Source: JADJVL01 sp046331545 (lineage in GTDB: Bacteria > Acidobacteriota > Holophagae > Holophagales > Holophagaceae). From it: a stretch of 64,000 bases of DNA. Shown here piece after piece: positions 53,900 to 62,087 of this stretch. A model generated the notes under the pieces. It was not told where the DNA came from. It was given only the letters and a program-made list of their open reading frames with translations, and made no database searches. Each line of letters opens with the position of its first letter. The first letter of the stretch is position 1. The DNA is taken from assembly GCA_046331545.1 (NCBI GenBank), contig JAXLQR010000002.1:2914001-2978000 (forward strand). Direction: 5' to 3'. A program made the position numbers and the translations under genes.

Positions 53900-53907
53900 G
53901 GGATCTC

Positions 53908-54483
53908 CTATTCGGGGTCGGGGGCCGGCAGGGCCGCGGCGGCGTGGGCGGCGTGGAGGGCCTTCAGGCGCCTGGCCAGGGCGAGCATGGCGAAGTAGCC
54001 CAGGGGGATGGCGAGGAGCGAGAGGAGGAAGCCGCCGACCAGATAGGGCGTGAGGATGGGCCGGAGCATGGCGAGCATCGCGTGGGCCCCTTCGCGGGTG
54101 GAGAAGCTGTGCCAGCCGATGGAGGCCCAGTCCACGCCCCGCATGTTCAGGTCCAGGCCCCGCCCCAGGAGCACGTTCCCGAAATAGGCCGTGGCGGTGG
54201 CGATGGGCACGGTGGTCCAGGGGTTGTTGATGAAGGAGGCGGCGAGCATGAGGGGGCGGTGGAGCCCCTTGAAGGCGAAGCAGAGGGTCACCACCATCGC
54301 GAGGTGCAGGCCCAGCAGGGGATTGAAGGCCACCGAGAGCCCCAGGCCGAAGCTCCAGGCCACCTGGTTGGGGGTGAGTTCGGGGTGGACGATGTGGGCC
54401 TTGAGGCGCTGCCAGTAGGAGGGCCTGGCCGCCCCGGCCGCGGGAGGCGGCGCGTTCACGGGCTCGGAGGGGGTCGTCGTCAT
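53908..54483 (-). CDS. DUF2062 membrane protein
   Basis: 191 residues with four hydrophobic segments. Conserved DUF2062 start WQRLKAHIVHPELTPNQVAW, SFGLGLSVAFNPLLGLH and SFINNPWTTVPIATATA. The start overlaps the thiL stop (ATGA). Function unknown; it sits in the inner membrane. Confidence 0.8.
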   Translation of the reverse strand: MTTTPSEPVNAPPPAAGAARPSYWQRLKAHIVHPELTPNQVAWSFGLGLSVAFNPLLGLHLAMVVTLCFAFKGLHRPLMLAASFINNPWTTVPIATATAYFGNVLLGRGLDLNMRGVDWASIGWHSFSTREGAHAMLAMLRPILTPYLVGGFLLSLLAIPLGYFAMLALARRLKALHAAHAAAALPAPDPE

Positions 54484-55421
54484 GGCGGGGCGAAGTGGTC
54501 GAAGCCCCGGACGCGGAGCGGATCTCCATCATAGTGGATCAGGGGCGACGCGCCCCGGGCCTCCACCGTGGCCACGCGATGCAAGGGGAGGCCGAGGGCC
54601 GCCTCGAGCTCCCCCTGCGGCGCGGTCGAGCCGAAGCAGCGGGCGTAGTCCTCGCCGGCCGCCAGCAGGGCCGCGCCCTCCGGCGTGTCCAGATCCGCAC
54701 CCTGGATGGACCGCGGAAGCCGGAGCGTCACGCCGGAGGCCTCCGCCAGGCGCGGCAGGTCCGCCGCCAGCCCGTCGGAGAGGTCCATGCAGGCGTGGAC
54801 GTCGGGCCGGGCGGCGAGCCTCACGCCGAGGCCCAGGTTCGGCGCCGGGTCCAGGTGGGCCCGCAGGTCGGGGTCGCGGCCGTCCCAGCGCAGGCCGGCC
54901 TCCAGCTTGCGCTGGCCCGCGGCGCTGCGGCCGAGGACCGCGTCCACGTAGACGGCGTCCCCGGGGATGAGGCCCGCGCGGTCCAGCCGGCGCCGCGCCG
55001 AGCCGACGGCCGTGAGCCCGAGGGAAAGGCCCCGCCGGCTGCCCACGGTGTCGCCGCCGATCACGGGGACCCCTTCCTGGCGGGCCGCCCCGGCCAGCCC
55101 CTGGAGGAAGGCCTCGATCCAGTCCATCCCCGTGTCCGCGGGCAGGGCGAGGGTGAGGAGGAAGCCCAGCGGCTCCGCGCCGCTGGCATCCAGGTCCGAG
55201 AGGTTCACGGCGAGGAGCTTGCGCCCCAGCAGCTCCGGCGGGTGCCAGTCCCTCCGGAAGTGGATCCCTTCCTCCAGGAGGTCCGTGGTGGCCAGGAGGA
55301 CGGTGCCGGGGGCCGCCGCGGGAACCGCGCCGCAGTCGTCCGTGAGGGCCCCGCCGCCGGGCAGCAGCGCCCGGACGCGGGCGAGGATGGCGGTCTCGAC
55401 ATCGGTCACAACCAGCATCAT
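54480..55421 (-). CDS. thiL: thiamine-monophosphate kinase
   Basis: 313 residues. Makes thiamine pyrophosphate from TMP. PurM-like fold with LTDDCGAVP (the usual GDDAA motif in altered form), TTDLLEEGIHFR, NLSDLDASGAEPLG, IGGDTVGSRRGLSL, MDLSDGLAADLPRL and AGEDYARCF. With thiD in the same window it provides two steps of TPP synthesis. Confidence 0.9.
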   Translation of the reverse strand: MMLVVTDVETAILARVRALLPGGGALTDDCGAVPAAAPGTVLLATTDLLEEGIHFRRDWHPPELLGRKLLAVNLSDLDASGAEPLGFLLTLALPADTGMDWIEAFLQGLAGAARQEGVPVIGGDTVGSRRGLSLGLTAVGSARRRLDRAGLIPGDAVYVDAVLGRSAAGQRKLEAGLRWDGRDPDLRAHLDPAPNLGLGVRLAARPDVHACMDLSDGLAADLPRLAEASGVTLRLPRSIQGADLDTPEGAALLAAGEDYARCFGSTAPQGELEAALGLPLHRVATVEARGASPLIHYDGDPLRVRGFDHFAPP

Positions 55422-55503
55422 GCCTGGGTTGGGGCCCTGGAAGGGGAGGGGCCGCGGATGCTAGGATCTCCGGGTTCCCGGGATGGGCATCAGGAGGCGA
55501 AGC

Positions 55504-55758
55504 ATGGCGATCACCAAGGTCTGGATCGAAGAGGGCTGCATCGTGTGCAACGCCTGCGAGGCGGAGTGCCCCGACGTGTTCCACGTGACCGACACGAGCT
55601 GCAACATCAACGGCAGCGTCCGCAAGGACGGCGTGGACAGCGAGAACCGCGAGGAGATGAGCGAGCTGAACGACGACGTCCAGGAGTCCCTGGCCGACAG
55701 CATCGTCGCCGCCGCCGCCGGCTGCCCGGTGGAAGTGATCAAGTACGACCAGGCCTGA
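55504..55758 (+). CDS. 4Fe-4S ferredoxin
   Basis: 84 residues from ATG 55504 with AGGAGGCGA ahead. One cluster site: CIVCNACEAECPDVF near residue 12 and a fourth-position Cys near GCPVEV at the end; a further Cys lies in CNINGSV. Likely soluble electron carrier. The ATG at 55483 upstream lacks an RBS. Confidence 0.9.
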   Translation: MAITKVWIEEGCIVCNACEAECPDVFHVTDTSCNINGSVRKDGVDSENREEMSELNDDVQESLADSIVAAAAGCPVEVIKYDQA

Positions 55759-55772
55759 GGCCTTCGGCTCCG

Positions 55773-55806
55773 CGCGAAAGGCGCCCCGCACGGGGCGCCT
55801 TTCGCG
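55773..55806. terminator. 15-base stem hairpin between ferredoxin and graspetide ligase genes
   Basis: Arms 55773-55787 and 55792-55806 pair perfectly around loop GCAC; core GGCGCCCC/GGGGCGCC. It lies between convergent genes, 14 bases after the ferredoxin stop and 14 before the ligase stop. As at 46233, no long U tract follows. Confidence 0.75.
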
Positions 55807-55819
55807 TGGAGGGGGCGCC

Positions 55820-56932
55820 TCACTCCTGGCTGACGACCCAGCTCTCGGGCCCGGCGGCCGGCGCGCAGGCATCTCGCCAGGCGCGGTAGGCGGGCAGGTC
55901 GCGGCAGCCCTGGAGGGGCAGGGCCGGAAGGCCGGCGAGGCCGTAGTCGGTCCTGCCCTCCGCCAGCATGGCCGCCATGGCCTGGACGAGGGGCAGCTCG
56001 GGCACCAGCTCCTCCACGAACATGAACTGGCCGCCGGGGTTCACCTCCAGGAAGACCAGCCGGCCGTTGGCCGTCTCCACGAGGTCCACGCAGCCGAAGA
56101 CGAGGCCGAGGCGCGCCATCACGCCGCGGATCCCGGCCTCGGCCTCCGCGGGCAGGTCCGCCGCCTCGGCCAGGAGGTCGGGCATGTAGGTGCGGGGGCG
56201 CCAGTCCACGAAGGCGCCGCCGCCGCGCTTGCGGATCCGGGCCGGGAAGCAGCGGTCCCCGATCACCGTCACGCGCCAGTCCGCCACCTTCGGGACGAAG
56301 CGCTGGTAGAGGCCCGGACAGAGGGCGATGGCGGCGGAGGTCGCCGGGTCCTCCAGCACCGCGTCGGCGTCCAGCAGGGTGGCGACGGCGTTGTGGAGGC
56401 GTCCGTCGCCGTCGCGCCAGGTGTGCGGGGCGAAGGGCTTGAAGATCACCTGGTCCTGGCCCGCGACGAAGGAGCGCACGCGCCCCGGGTCGCAGGTGGC
56501 GAGGGTGGGCGGGATGCCGAGGCCGGACGCCGCCGCCGCCCGGAGCTGGCGGAGCTTCTGCTCGGCCTCCCGGGCCCGGGCGGGCGGATTCACCCAGAGC
56601 CCCCCGAAGAGGTCCGGGCCGGCCTCCAGGAGGTTCTCCTGGAAGAAGCCCCACTCGTCCGCCACGAATTCGCGGTCGCAGGCCTGCAGGCCGGCGGGCG
56701 GGACGGGGCGGCGGGGGCGCCGGCACCAGACGGAGGCGAAGCCCCCGGGCAGGGCCCCGGCCTCGGCCTGCCAGCCTTCGCCGGCCTCCCATCCGAAGGC
56801 GAGGGGGCGGAGGCGCGGATGGTCCAGGGAGGGCGTCCGGACCGCCTCCACGCCCAGGACGCCGAGGCAGGCCTCGAGGGTGGCGGCGTTCAGATCCTCC
56901 AGGGGGGACAGGATCAGGACGGGCTGGCTCAT
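55820..56932 (-). CDS. MvdD-like ATP-grasp ligase of a graspetide pathway
   Basis: 370 residues. ATP-grasp enzymes of this class link Ser/Thr or Lys side chains to Asp/Glu of a precursor peptide as omega-esters or omega-amides. Family marks: VWCRRPRRP (~residue 68), FVADEWGFFQENLLE, LWVNPPARA with a following Lys, a preATP-grasp region ending LGIPPTLATCD, nucleotide Lys in VIFKPFAPH, RITVIGD-like DWRVTVIGDRCFPARI, and Mg-binding FLEVNPGGQFMFVEEL. The Arg-Arg-Pro motif is typical of this RiPP branch and not of generic ATP-grasp ligases. Start codon at 56932, GAGGCG RBS. A precursor gene lies 67 bases upstream on the same strand. Confidence 0.82.
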   Translation of the reverse strand: MSQPVLILSPLEDLNAATLEACLGVLGVEAVRTPSLDHPRLRPLAFGWEAGEGWQAEAGALPGGFASVWCRRPRRPVPPAGLQACDREFVADEWGFFQENLLEAGPDLFGGLWVNPPARAREAEQKLRQLRAAAASGLGIPPTLATCDPGRVRSFVAGQDQVIFKPFAPHTWRDGDGRLHNAVATLLDADAVLEDPATSAAIALCPGLYQRFVPKVADWRVTVIGDRCFPARIRKRGGGAFVDWRPRTYMPDLLAEAADLPAEAEAGIRGVMARLGLVFGCVDLVETANGRLVFLEVNPGGQFMFVEELVPELPLVQAMAAMLAEGRTDYGLAGLPALPLQGCRDLPAYRAWRDACAPAAGPESWVVSQE

Positions 56933-56960
56933 GGGGCGCCTCGGGATGCGGGAACGGGGT

Positions 56961-56993
56961 CGCGCGGCGCGCCCGGACCGGGCGCGCCGCGCG
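56961..56993 (-). promoter_or_regulatory. 33-base perfect palindrome between precursor and ligase genes
   Basis: Bases 56961-56993 form a 16-base perfect stem around a single central A, composed almost wholly of G and C. On the minus strand it follows the precursor stop by 7 bases and precedes the ligase ATG by 28. Without a U tract it is likely a stability element or partial attenuator, keeping precursor mRNA more abundant than ligase mRNA. That function is an inference. Confidence 0.6.
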
Positions 56994-56999
56994 GGCGGG

Positions 57000-57161
57000 C
57001 TACTTGACCAGGTCCTTGTCGCCGACGCCGCCGGCGTTGCTCAGGCCGAAGGTCCAGCCTCCGGAGACCTTGGCGATCTCGTCCGTGGTGAGGACGTGGG
57101 CGTGGACGCGGGCCAGGGGGCGCTGCGGGGTGGCGGGGGCCTGCTCGGTGGACTGCTTCAT
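57000..57161 (-). CDS. candidate graspetide precursor peptide
   Basis: 53 residues from ATG 57161 with GGAGGA 5 bases upstream, ending TAG. The leader is 35 residues and ends VLTTDEIAKVSGG, the Gly-Gly leader pattern of many RiPP precursors; RPLARVHAH at ~residues 14-22 loosely resembles the PFFARFL recognition helix of microviridin leaders. The predicted core WTFGLSNAGGVGDKDLVK holds donors Thr, Ser and Lys (Lys 14 and 18 of the core) and acceptors Asp (13 and 15). TxKxPSD is absent. No transporter or C39 protease gene is close by. Confidence 0.7.
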   Translation of the reverse strand: MKQSTEQAPATPQRPLARVHAHVLTTDEIAKVSGGWTFGLSNAGGVGDKDLVK

Positions 57162-57247
57162 GGCTTCCTCCAGGAAGGGGCCGCGGAGCGCCCGCGGCCG
57201 GTTCGGAGCATCCTGCGGCGCGCGGGACCGGGGCCGAAGGGAGGGGC

Positions 57248-57281
57248 TCCCATCGGGGGTGCCGCGCCGTCCCATCGGGGG
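57248..57281. repeat. two 12-base direct repeats, 22 bases apart
   Basis: TCCCATCGGGGG occurs at 57248-57259 and again at 57270-57281. The spacing, 22 bases start to start, is close to two DNA helical turns. The repeats lie in the 216-base intergenic region between the graspetide precursor and the YqeY gene, upstream of both. Confidence 0.45.
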
Positions 57282-57377
57282 CACGCCGTCCCGGAGCGGT
57301 GCTCCGGGAGGCCCTTCGCCCTGGAGAAGGCCGTCCCCTTCGGGCAAAATCAAGGGTTCACCGCGACAGGGACCCCC

Positions 57378-57827
57378 ATGCTCGACCGCATCCAAGCCGA
57401 CCTCAAGGCCGCCATGCTGGCCAAGGACGCGCCGCGCACCCAGACCCTGCGCATGGCCCTGGCGGCCTACAAGAACGAGGCGGTGGCCAAGGGGCTCGGG
57501 CCCCAGGGCCTGCTGGCCGACGCCGATGCCGTGCAGGTCATCAAGCGCCTCGTGAAGTCCCGGGAGGACAGCGTCGAGCAGTTCACGAAGGCCGGCCACC
57601 CCGACCGCGCCGCGGCGGAACAGGCCGAGATCACGATGCTGAAGCCCTACCTGCCCGCCATGCTGGAGGGAGTCCAGCTCGAGACCGCCGTCCGCGAGGC
57701 CATCGCGTCGAGCGGCGCCGCCACGAAGAAGGACATGGGCCTCGTGATGAAGGCCCTCCAGGCCGCCCACGGCCAGGCCTTCGACGGCAAGGCCGCCAGC
57801 GCCCTGGTGCAGTCCCTCCTCTCCTAG
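57378..57827 (+). CDS. GatB/YqeY domain protein
   Basis: 149 residues from ATG 57378. N-terminal LDRIQADLKAAMLAKDAPRT then LRMALAAYKNEAV and DRAAAEQAEITMLKPYLP are typical of YqeY, the tRNA-binding tail domain shared with GatB. It may aid tRNA amidotransferase or other tRNA work. The larger frame upstream is not coding. Confidence 0.9.
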   Translation: MLDRIQADLKAAMLAKDAPRTQTLRMALAAYKNEAVAKGLGPQGLLADADAVQVIKRLVKSREDSVEQFTKAGHPDRAAAEQAEITMLKPYLPAMLEGVQLETAVREAIASSGAATKKDMGLVMKALQAAHGQAFDGKAASALVQSLLS

Positions 57828-57942
57828 GCTTCAGGCTCCCGGCTCCGGGCTTTGGCCCGGGTCGATCCCTCGAAGCCGCCCGCCCGAATCCGAAGAGCCT
57901 AGGCAGAGCCTAGAGCCCAAAGCCGAAAGCCGAAAGCCGACG

Positions 57943-59727
57943 ATGAAACAGTCCAAGCTCCTCCTCCAGACTCTCCGCGAGACGCCCAAGGACGCCGACG
58001 TGGTCAGCCAGCAGCTGATGATGCGCGCCGGCATGATCCAGAAGCAGGCCGCGGGCATCTATTCCTACTTCCCCCTCGCGCTGCGCAGCATCCGCAAGTT
58101 CGAGGCGATCGTCCGCGAGGAGCTGGAGAAGGACGGCTGCCAGGAGATCCTGATGCCCGCGGTGCAGCCCGCCGAGCTCTGGCAGGAGAGCGGCCGCTGG
58201 ACCTTCTACGGCAAGGAGCTGCTGCGCTTCAAGGACCGCAAGGAGGCCGACTTCTGCCTCGGCCCCACCCACGAGGAGGTGGTGACCGACATGGTCCGGC
58301 GCACGGTGCGCAGCTACAAGCAGCTGCCCATGAACGTCTTCCAGGTGCAGTCCAAGTTCCGCGACGAGATCCGCCCGCGCTTCGGCCTCATGCGGGGCCG
58401 CGAGTTCATCATGAAGGACGGCTACTCCTTCCACGCCACGGACGCGGACTGCGACCGCGAGTACTGGGCCATGTTCGACGCCTACAAGCGGATCTTCAGC
58501 CGGCTGGGGGTCAAGTTCCGCCCGGTGGAGGCGGACAGCGGCGCCATCGGGGGATCGTTCACCCACGAGTTCCACGTGCTGGCGGGGAGCGGCGAGGACG
58601 CCATCCTGAGCTGCGACGCCTGCGACTACACCTCCAACATCGAGAAGACCGAGGCGCCGAAGCTGCCCGTGGGCGACCACGGCCCGGCCTTTCCGCTGAA
58701 GCGCGACCATTTCGCGACGCCGGGCATCGTGAGTCAGGAGCCCCAGGCGGCCGCCATGAAGGACGCCGAGCATCCGGACGGCATGCCCATCGCGCAGACG
58801 AGCAAGTTCTTCCTCTACCGCGCCACCTTCGCCGACCAGAGCACGCGGCTCGTGGGGGCGGTGCTGCGGGGCGACCACGACGTGAATCCCGTGAAGGTGA
58901 AGAACGTCGTGGGCGCCACGGACCTGGAGCTCTTCGCCATCGAGGAGGCCGAGGCCTTCACGGGCGCCAAGTCGGGCTTCATGGGGCCCGTCGGGTTGAA
59001 GGACGTCCAGATGGTGGTGGACCGCTGCCTGGAGGGCGGCGTGAACTACACCTGCGGGGCGAACCGGACGGACTTCCACCACTTCGGACTGGACCCGGCG
59101 CGCGACCTCCCCGGCGCGAGTTACACCGACATCCGGATGGCCACCGAGGGCGACGCCTGCACCCGCTGCGGCCGCGGCCACTACCAGGCCTTCCGGGGCA
59201 TCGAGGTGGGCCAGGTCTTCAAGCTCGGCATCAAGTACTCGAAGTCCATGGGCTGCACCTTCCTCGACGAGCAGGGCAGGGAGCAGCCGATGATCATGGG
59301 CTGCTACGGCATCGGCATCACCCGCACCGTGGCCGCGGCCATCGAGCAGAACTACGACGCCGACGGGATCATCTGGCCCTGGCCCATCGCCCCCTTCCAG
59401 GTGCACCTGCTGAACCTGGACCCCGGGGGCGAGGAGGTCTCGAAGGTGGCCTTCCAGCTCGAGGCGGAGCTCGAGAAGGCGGGCTTCGAGGTGCTCCACG
59501 ACGAGCGGGAGGGCCTCAGCCCCGGGGCGAAGTTCAAGGACGCGGACCTGCTGGGCTTCCCCCTGCGGCTCATGGTGGGCAGCAAGGGCCTGAAGGACGG
59601 GGTCGTGGAGCTGCGGGACCGGCGCACCAAGGAGGTGGTGAAAATCGCCCCTTCGGAAGTCGTGGCTTCCGTCCAGGCGGCGAAGGCGCGCATCATGGCA
59701 GCGCTGGACGAGGCCGGAGGGCGCTGA
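57943..59727 (+). CDS. proS: prolyl-tRNA synthetase
   Basis: 594 residues. Class II aaRS. Starts MKQSKLLLQTLRETPKDADV; motif 1 around GCQEILMPAVQPAELW, motif 2 FRDEIRPRFGLMRGREF, motif 3 GCYGIGITRTVAAAIEQ. The bacterial editing insertion (between motifs 2 and 3, ~residues 230-390) is present. Upstream 57828-57942 is short repeated text (GAAAGCC units), no gene. Confidence 0.96.
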   Translation: MKQSKLLLQTLRETPKDADVVSQQLMMRAGMIQKQAAGIYSYFPLALRSIRKFEAIVREELEKDGCQEILMPAVQPAELWQESGRWTFYGKELLRFKDRKEADFCLGPTHEEVVTDMVRRTVRSYKQLPMNVFQVQSKFRDEIRPRFGLMRGREFIMKDGYSFHATDADCDREYWAMFDAYKRIFSRLGVKFRPVEADSGAIGGSFTHEFHVLAGSGEDAILSCDACDYTSNIEKTEAPKLPVGDHGPAFPLKRDHFATPGIVSQEPQAAAMKDAEHPDGMPIAQTSKFFLYRATFADQSTRLVGAVLRGDHDVNPVKVKNVVGATDLELFAIEEAEAFTGAKSGFMGPVGLKDVQMVVDRCLEGGVNYTCGANRTDFHHFGLDPARDLPGASYTDIRMATEGDACTRCGRGHYQAFRGIEVGQVFKLGIKYSKSMGCTFLDEQGREQPMIMGCYGIGITRTVAAAIEQNYDADGIIWPWPIAPFQVHLLNLDPGGEEVSKVAFQLEAELEKAGFEVLHDEREGLSPGAKFKDADLLGFPLRLMVGSKGLKDGVVELRDRRTKEVVKIAPSEVVASVQAAKARIMAALDEAGGR

Positions 59728-59755
59728 TGATCGGGATCGGGGCGGGAGGAGTCCG

Positions 59756-60232
59756 ATGAGCGGCGCCAGCGCGGTGGTGATGACCACCTTCATCGAGGGC
59801 GTCCTGGTGCACGGGAAGGAGCAGCCGGTCACGCTGCTGGTGCCCTGCCAGCACGCCCCCCACCGCGGCGTCTTCATGCCGCCGGAGGCCCCCTGGGCGC
59901 CCGGCTACTTCCCCCCCGGCGTGATGCAGGCGCTGGTGGAGCGCTCCTGGCGCATCCCCTTCCGCTTCCACGACCCCAGCAAGCTGCCCCTGGTCTTCGA
60001 CGAGCGCACCAGCCGCCTGCCGAATCCCTGGCTCCTGCGCGTCGAGAGCCTCGAGAACCAGCAGCGCCTCTACCTCACCTACCTCCTGCGGACCAAGACC
60101 CCAGACGGCCCGCCGCCGGAAGCGCCCCTGGGCGGCGCGTGGATGACGGAGCTCGACCTCGCGACCCAGGACATCCCGGTCGCCGTGCGGAAGCTCTGCG
60201 AGGCCGCGCTGAAGGCCGTGCGGGAGAGCTGA
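59756..60232 (+). CDS. hypothetical protein
   Basis: 158 residues with GGGAGGAG before the ATG at 59756. Conserved-looking features: PCQHAPHRGVFMPPEAPW and WRIPFRFHDPSKLPLVFDER. Not a recognised family. It starts 28 bases after proS, so it may be co-transcribed. Behind it comes the IS110 region. Confidence 0.6.
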   Translation: MSGASAVVMTTFIEGVLVHGKEQPVTLLVPCQHAPHRGVFMPPEAPWAPGYFPPGVMQALVERSWRIPFRFHDPSKLPLVFDERTSRLPNPWLLRVESLENQQRLYLTYLLRTKTPDGPPPEAPLGGAWMTELDLATQDIPVAVRKLCEAALKAVRES

Positions 60233-60372
60233 GCGGGGTGGTTCCTGCCGGGCGGCGTGGCGGGTCGGGAGTGGATTTGGGCCGTGTTCCGTCCAGCCGC
60301 GCGCCTGGGATCGGGTCTGCTTGGGGCCATCGGCCTGGCCCCGAGCTTGGCCTTGGCCTGTCGGGGTGGAAG

Positions 60373-60390
60373 TTGACCTTCCAAAGGCAC
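60373..60390. repeat. left copy of an 18-base inverted repeat
   Basis: TTGACCTTCCAAAGGCAC is the exact reverse complement of 62070-62087. The two copies enclose the transposase and its structured flanks, 1715 bases end to end. IS110 elements normally lack terminal inverted repeats, so these may be ancient IR of a composite or a chromosomal repeat. Confidence 0.5.
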
Positions 60391-60441
60391 CCTTGATCAC
60401 CGTGTTCCGCGCCGTTTGCGGAACACGGTTAGCAAGGGTGC
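60387..60441. repeat. two-tier hairpin upstream of transposase
   Basis: Outer stem 60387-60394/60434-60441 and inner stem 60400-60410/60418-60428 with loop GCCGTTT. The inner arms (CCGTGTTCCGC) are a perfect 11-base match. Could belong to the left end of the element or its bridge RNA. Confidence 0.5.
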
Positions 60442-60520
60442 TGCCAAGCGATAGCGTGTATGTTTCGGTCGTCCCCGGGGGTATGTTCCCTTCAGCCCCG
60501 CGGCCGGGGTCTTTGACACG

Positions 60521-60610
60521 GGAGCAGGGCGGAGGGGGGATGAGGCCGGAAGCGTAGCTGGAACCTTGATTCCGTTGCCGCGATTGAGCCCTCCCCCCTC
60601 CTCGTGCTCC
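60521..60610 (+). ncRNA. candidate bridge-RNA-like structured region of the IS110 element
   Basis: GGAGCA (60521-60526) pairs with TGCTCC (60605-60610), and GGAGGGGGGA (60531-60540) with TCCCCCCTCC (60592-60601); an inner CGGAA (60547-60551) pairs with TTCCG (60570-60574). The structured span ends 90 bases before the transposase ATG, the position where IS110 elements encode their guide (bridge) RNA. Proposed by structure and location only; target loops are not identified. Confidence 0.4.
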
Positions 60611-60700
60611 ACCGAAGGCCCGGACACCATCTCGGACGAATCCGAATTCACATGCTGGGGCAGGTGGGCACTTGCTTGTGCCTCCGTGAGGAGGAACGCC

Positions 60701-61702
60701 ATGACCATACACCCAACCCGTTGGCTCGGGCTCGACATCTCCTCGGCGACATTTGACGCCGCGTTAGGGGTGGAAGGTTCTGCCCCGGAACTCCGGGCCG
60801 ACGTCCACAACCACCCCCGAACGCGGGCCGGGATCCAAGCCTGCCTGGACCAGGCCGGCGAGGTTGCCGGTGTGGCGCTGGAGTCGACTGGCCGCTTCAG
60901 CCAGGAGGTGGCCGAATGGCTAAGGGAAGTCCGGCCGGGTCTTCGCGTGTGCGTTCTGAACCCGATGCAGGTCAAGGCCTTCGGACGATCCCTTGCTGTC
61001 CGGAACAAGAACGACCGGATCGACGCGCGGGTCATTGCCTGTTTCGCGGCGTCCCACCGCCCCGAAGCGAGCTGGGTCCCAGAGCCGGAGCGGATGCGGC
61101 TGAGGGAACTGCTCCACGAACGGGAAGCCCTGGTCCAGATGCTCGCCGACACCCGGAAGCGACCCAATTCGGGCCAGTCCGACCTGCTCACTGACGTGCG
61201 GGAAGGCCTCGAGCGCCAACTGAAGGATGCGATCTCTCGGATCGAGGCCGGGATCCACGACTTGATGGATGCGCACCCTGCCATGAAGGCCGACATGAGG
61301 AGGCTGATGACCATTCCGGGGATCGGCCCCATCGTCGCCATCAGCGTGCTGGCCATTTTGGGGGACCTCCGCCGGTTCCAGCGGGCCAGGCAGCTGGGGG
61401 CTTACGTGGGTGTCTCGCCGAGACAACGGCTGTCAGGGACTTCCGTGCGCGGCAGGACCCGGATGTGCAAGCAGGGCAACAGCCGGATCCGCCAGTTGCT
61501 CTACCTCGCGGCCATGGCCTCCCTGCGCAGCGATGGGCCAATGAAAGCCGTGTTCGATGCGCTGGTCGCCCGGGGCAAGGCCCGGAAATCCGCGCTGGGA
61601 GCCGTGATGCGTCGGCTGCTCCTGCTCATGAGAGCCCTCCTCGTGCACGAGATGGACTACCGAGCGGATTACCCTTCCGGCCCCATTCCCGCGGCGTCCT
61701 GA
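60701..61702 (+). mobile_element. IS110-family transposase (complete)
   Basis: 333 residues from ATG 60701 with GAGGAGGA RBS. N-terminal DEDD RuvC-like domain begins WLGLDISSATFDAALG and has a central VALESTGRFSQEVAEWL; the C-terminal Tnp20 domain is LMTIPGIGPIVAISVLAILG then FQRARQLGAYVGVSPRQ and CKQGNSRIRQLLYLAAM, with the catalytic Ser region. All in frame, so possibly active. The element boundaries are not certain; the 18-base inverted repeats at 60373 and 62070 mark an outer limit. Confidence 0.88.
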
Positions 61703-61737
61703 TCCATCCACCTTTCCCTTCGTATCGGCAGCAACAA

Positions 61738-61838
61738 GCCTCCGGGGCAGGCGGACAAAGCCTCAGCGGGACCGCGAAAGGCCTGACAGCGCCTTTCCTG
61801 GCGGGCCTTTCGCGTCCTTGTCCGCCTGCCCCGGAGGC
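61738..61838. repeat. 101-base two-tier hairpin after the transposase
   Basis: Arms 61738-61758 and 61818-61838 match perfectly over 21 bases; inside, 61773-61783 and 61804-61814 match over 11 (CGCGAAAGGCC). It starts 35 bases after the transposase stop. It could be a read-through blocker, an end structure of the element, or an unrelated cruciform. Confidence 0.6.
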
Positions 61839-62069
61839 GCATCCTCACCTGGCGAAGGGAAAGGGGGTTGCGCGCGACCACACCATCACGGCAGGACCTG
61901 ACGAGAGTGAGGTCTCGATGCCGGAAATTCTGGTGGGTCGGAGACTGGTGTTGCCATTGGCGATCCCTTCCCGCGTCCCGGCCATTCCATGGTTCATGGT
62001 CCTGCCGCGAGATCGCTTGGCCGCACCTCGATCCGCGAGGGCCGAAGGGCGCGGCCATCGCGGATCGAT

Positions 62070-62087
62070 GTGCCTTTGGAAGGTCAA
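62070..62087. repeat. right copy of the 18-base inverted repeat
   Basis: GTGCCTTTGGAAGGTCAA, the reverse complement of 60373-60390. It runs directly into the tandem repeat array that starts at 62078. Confidence 0.5.
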
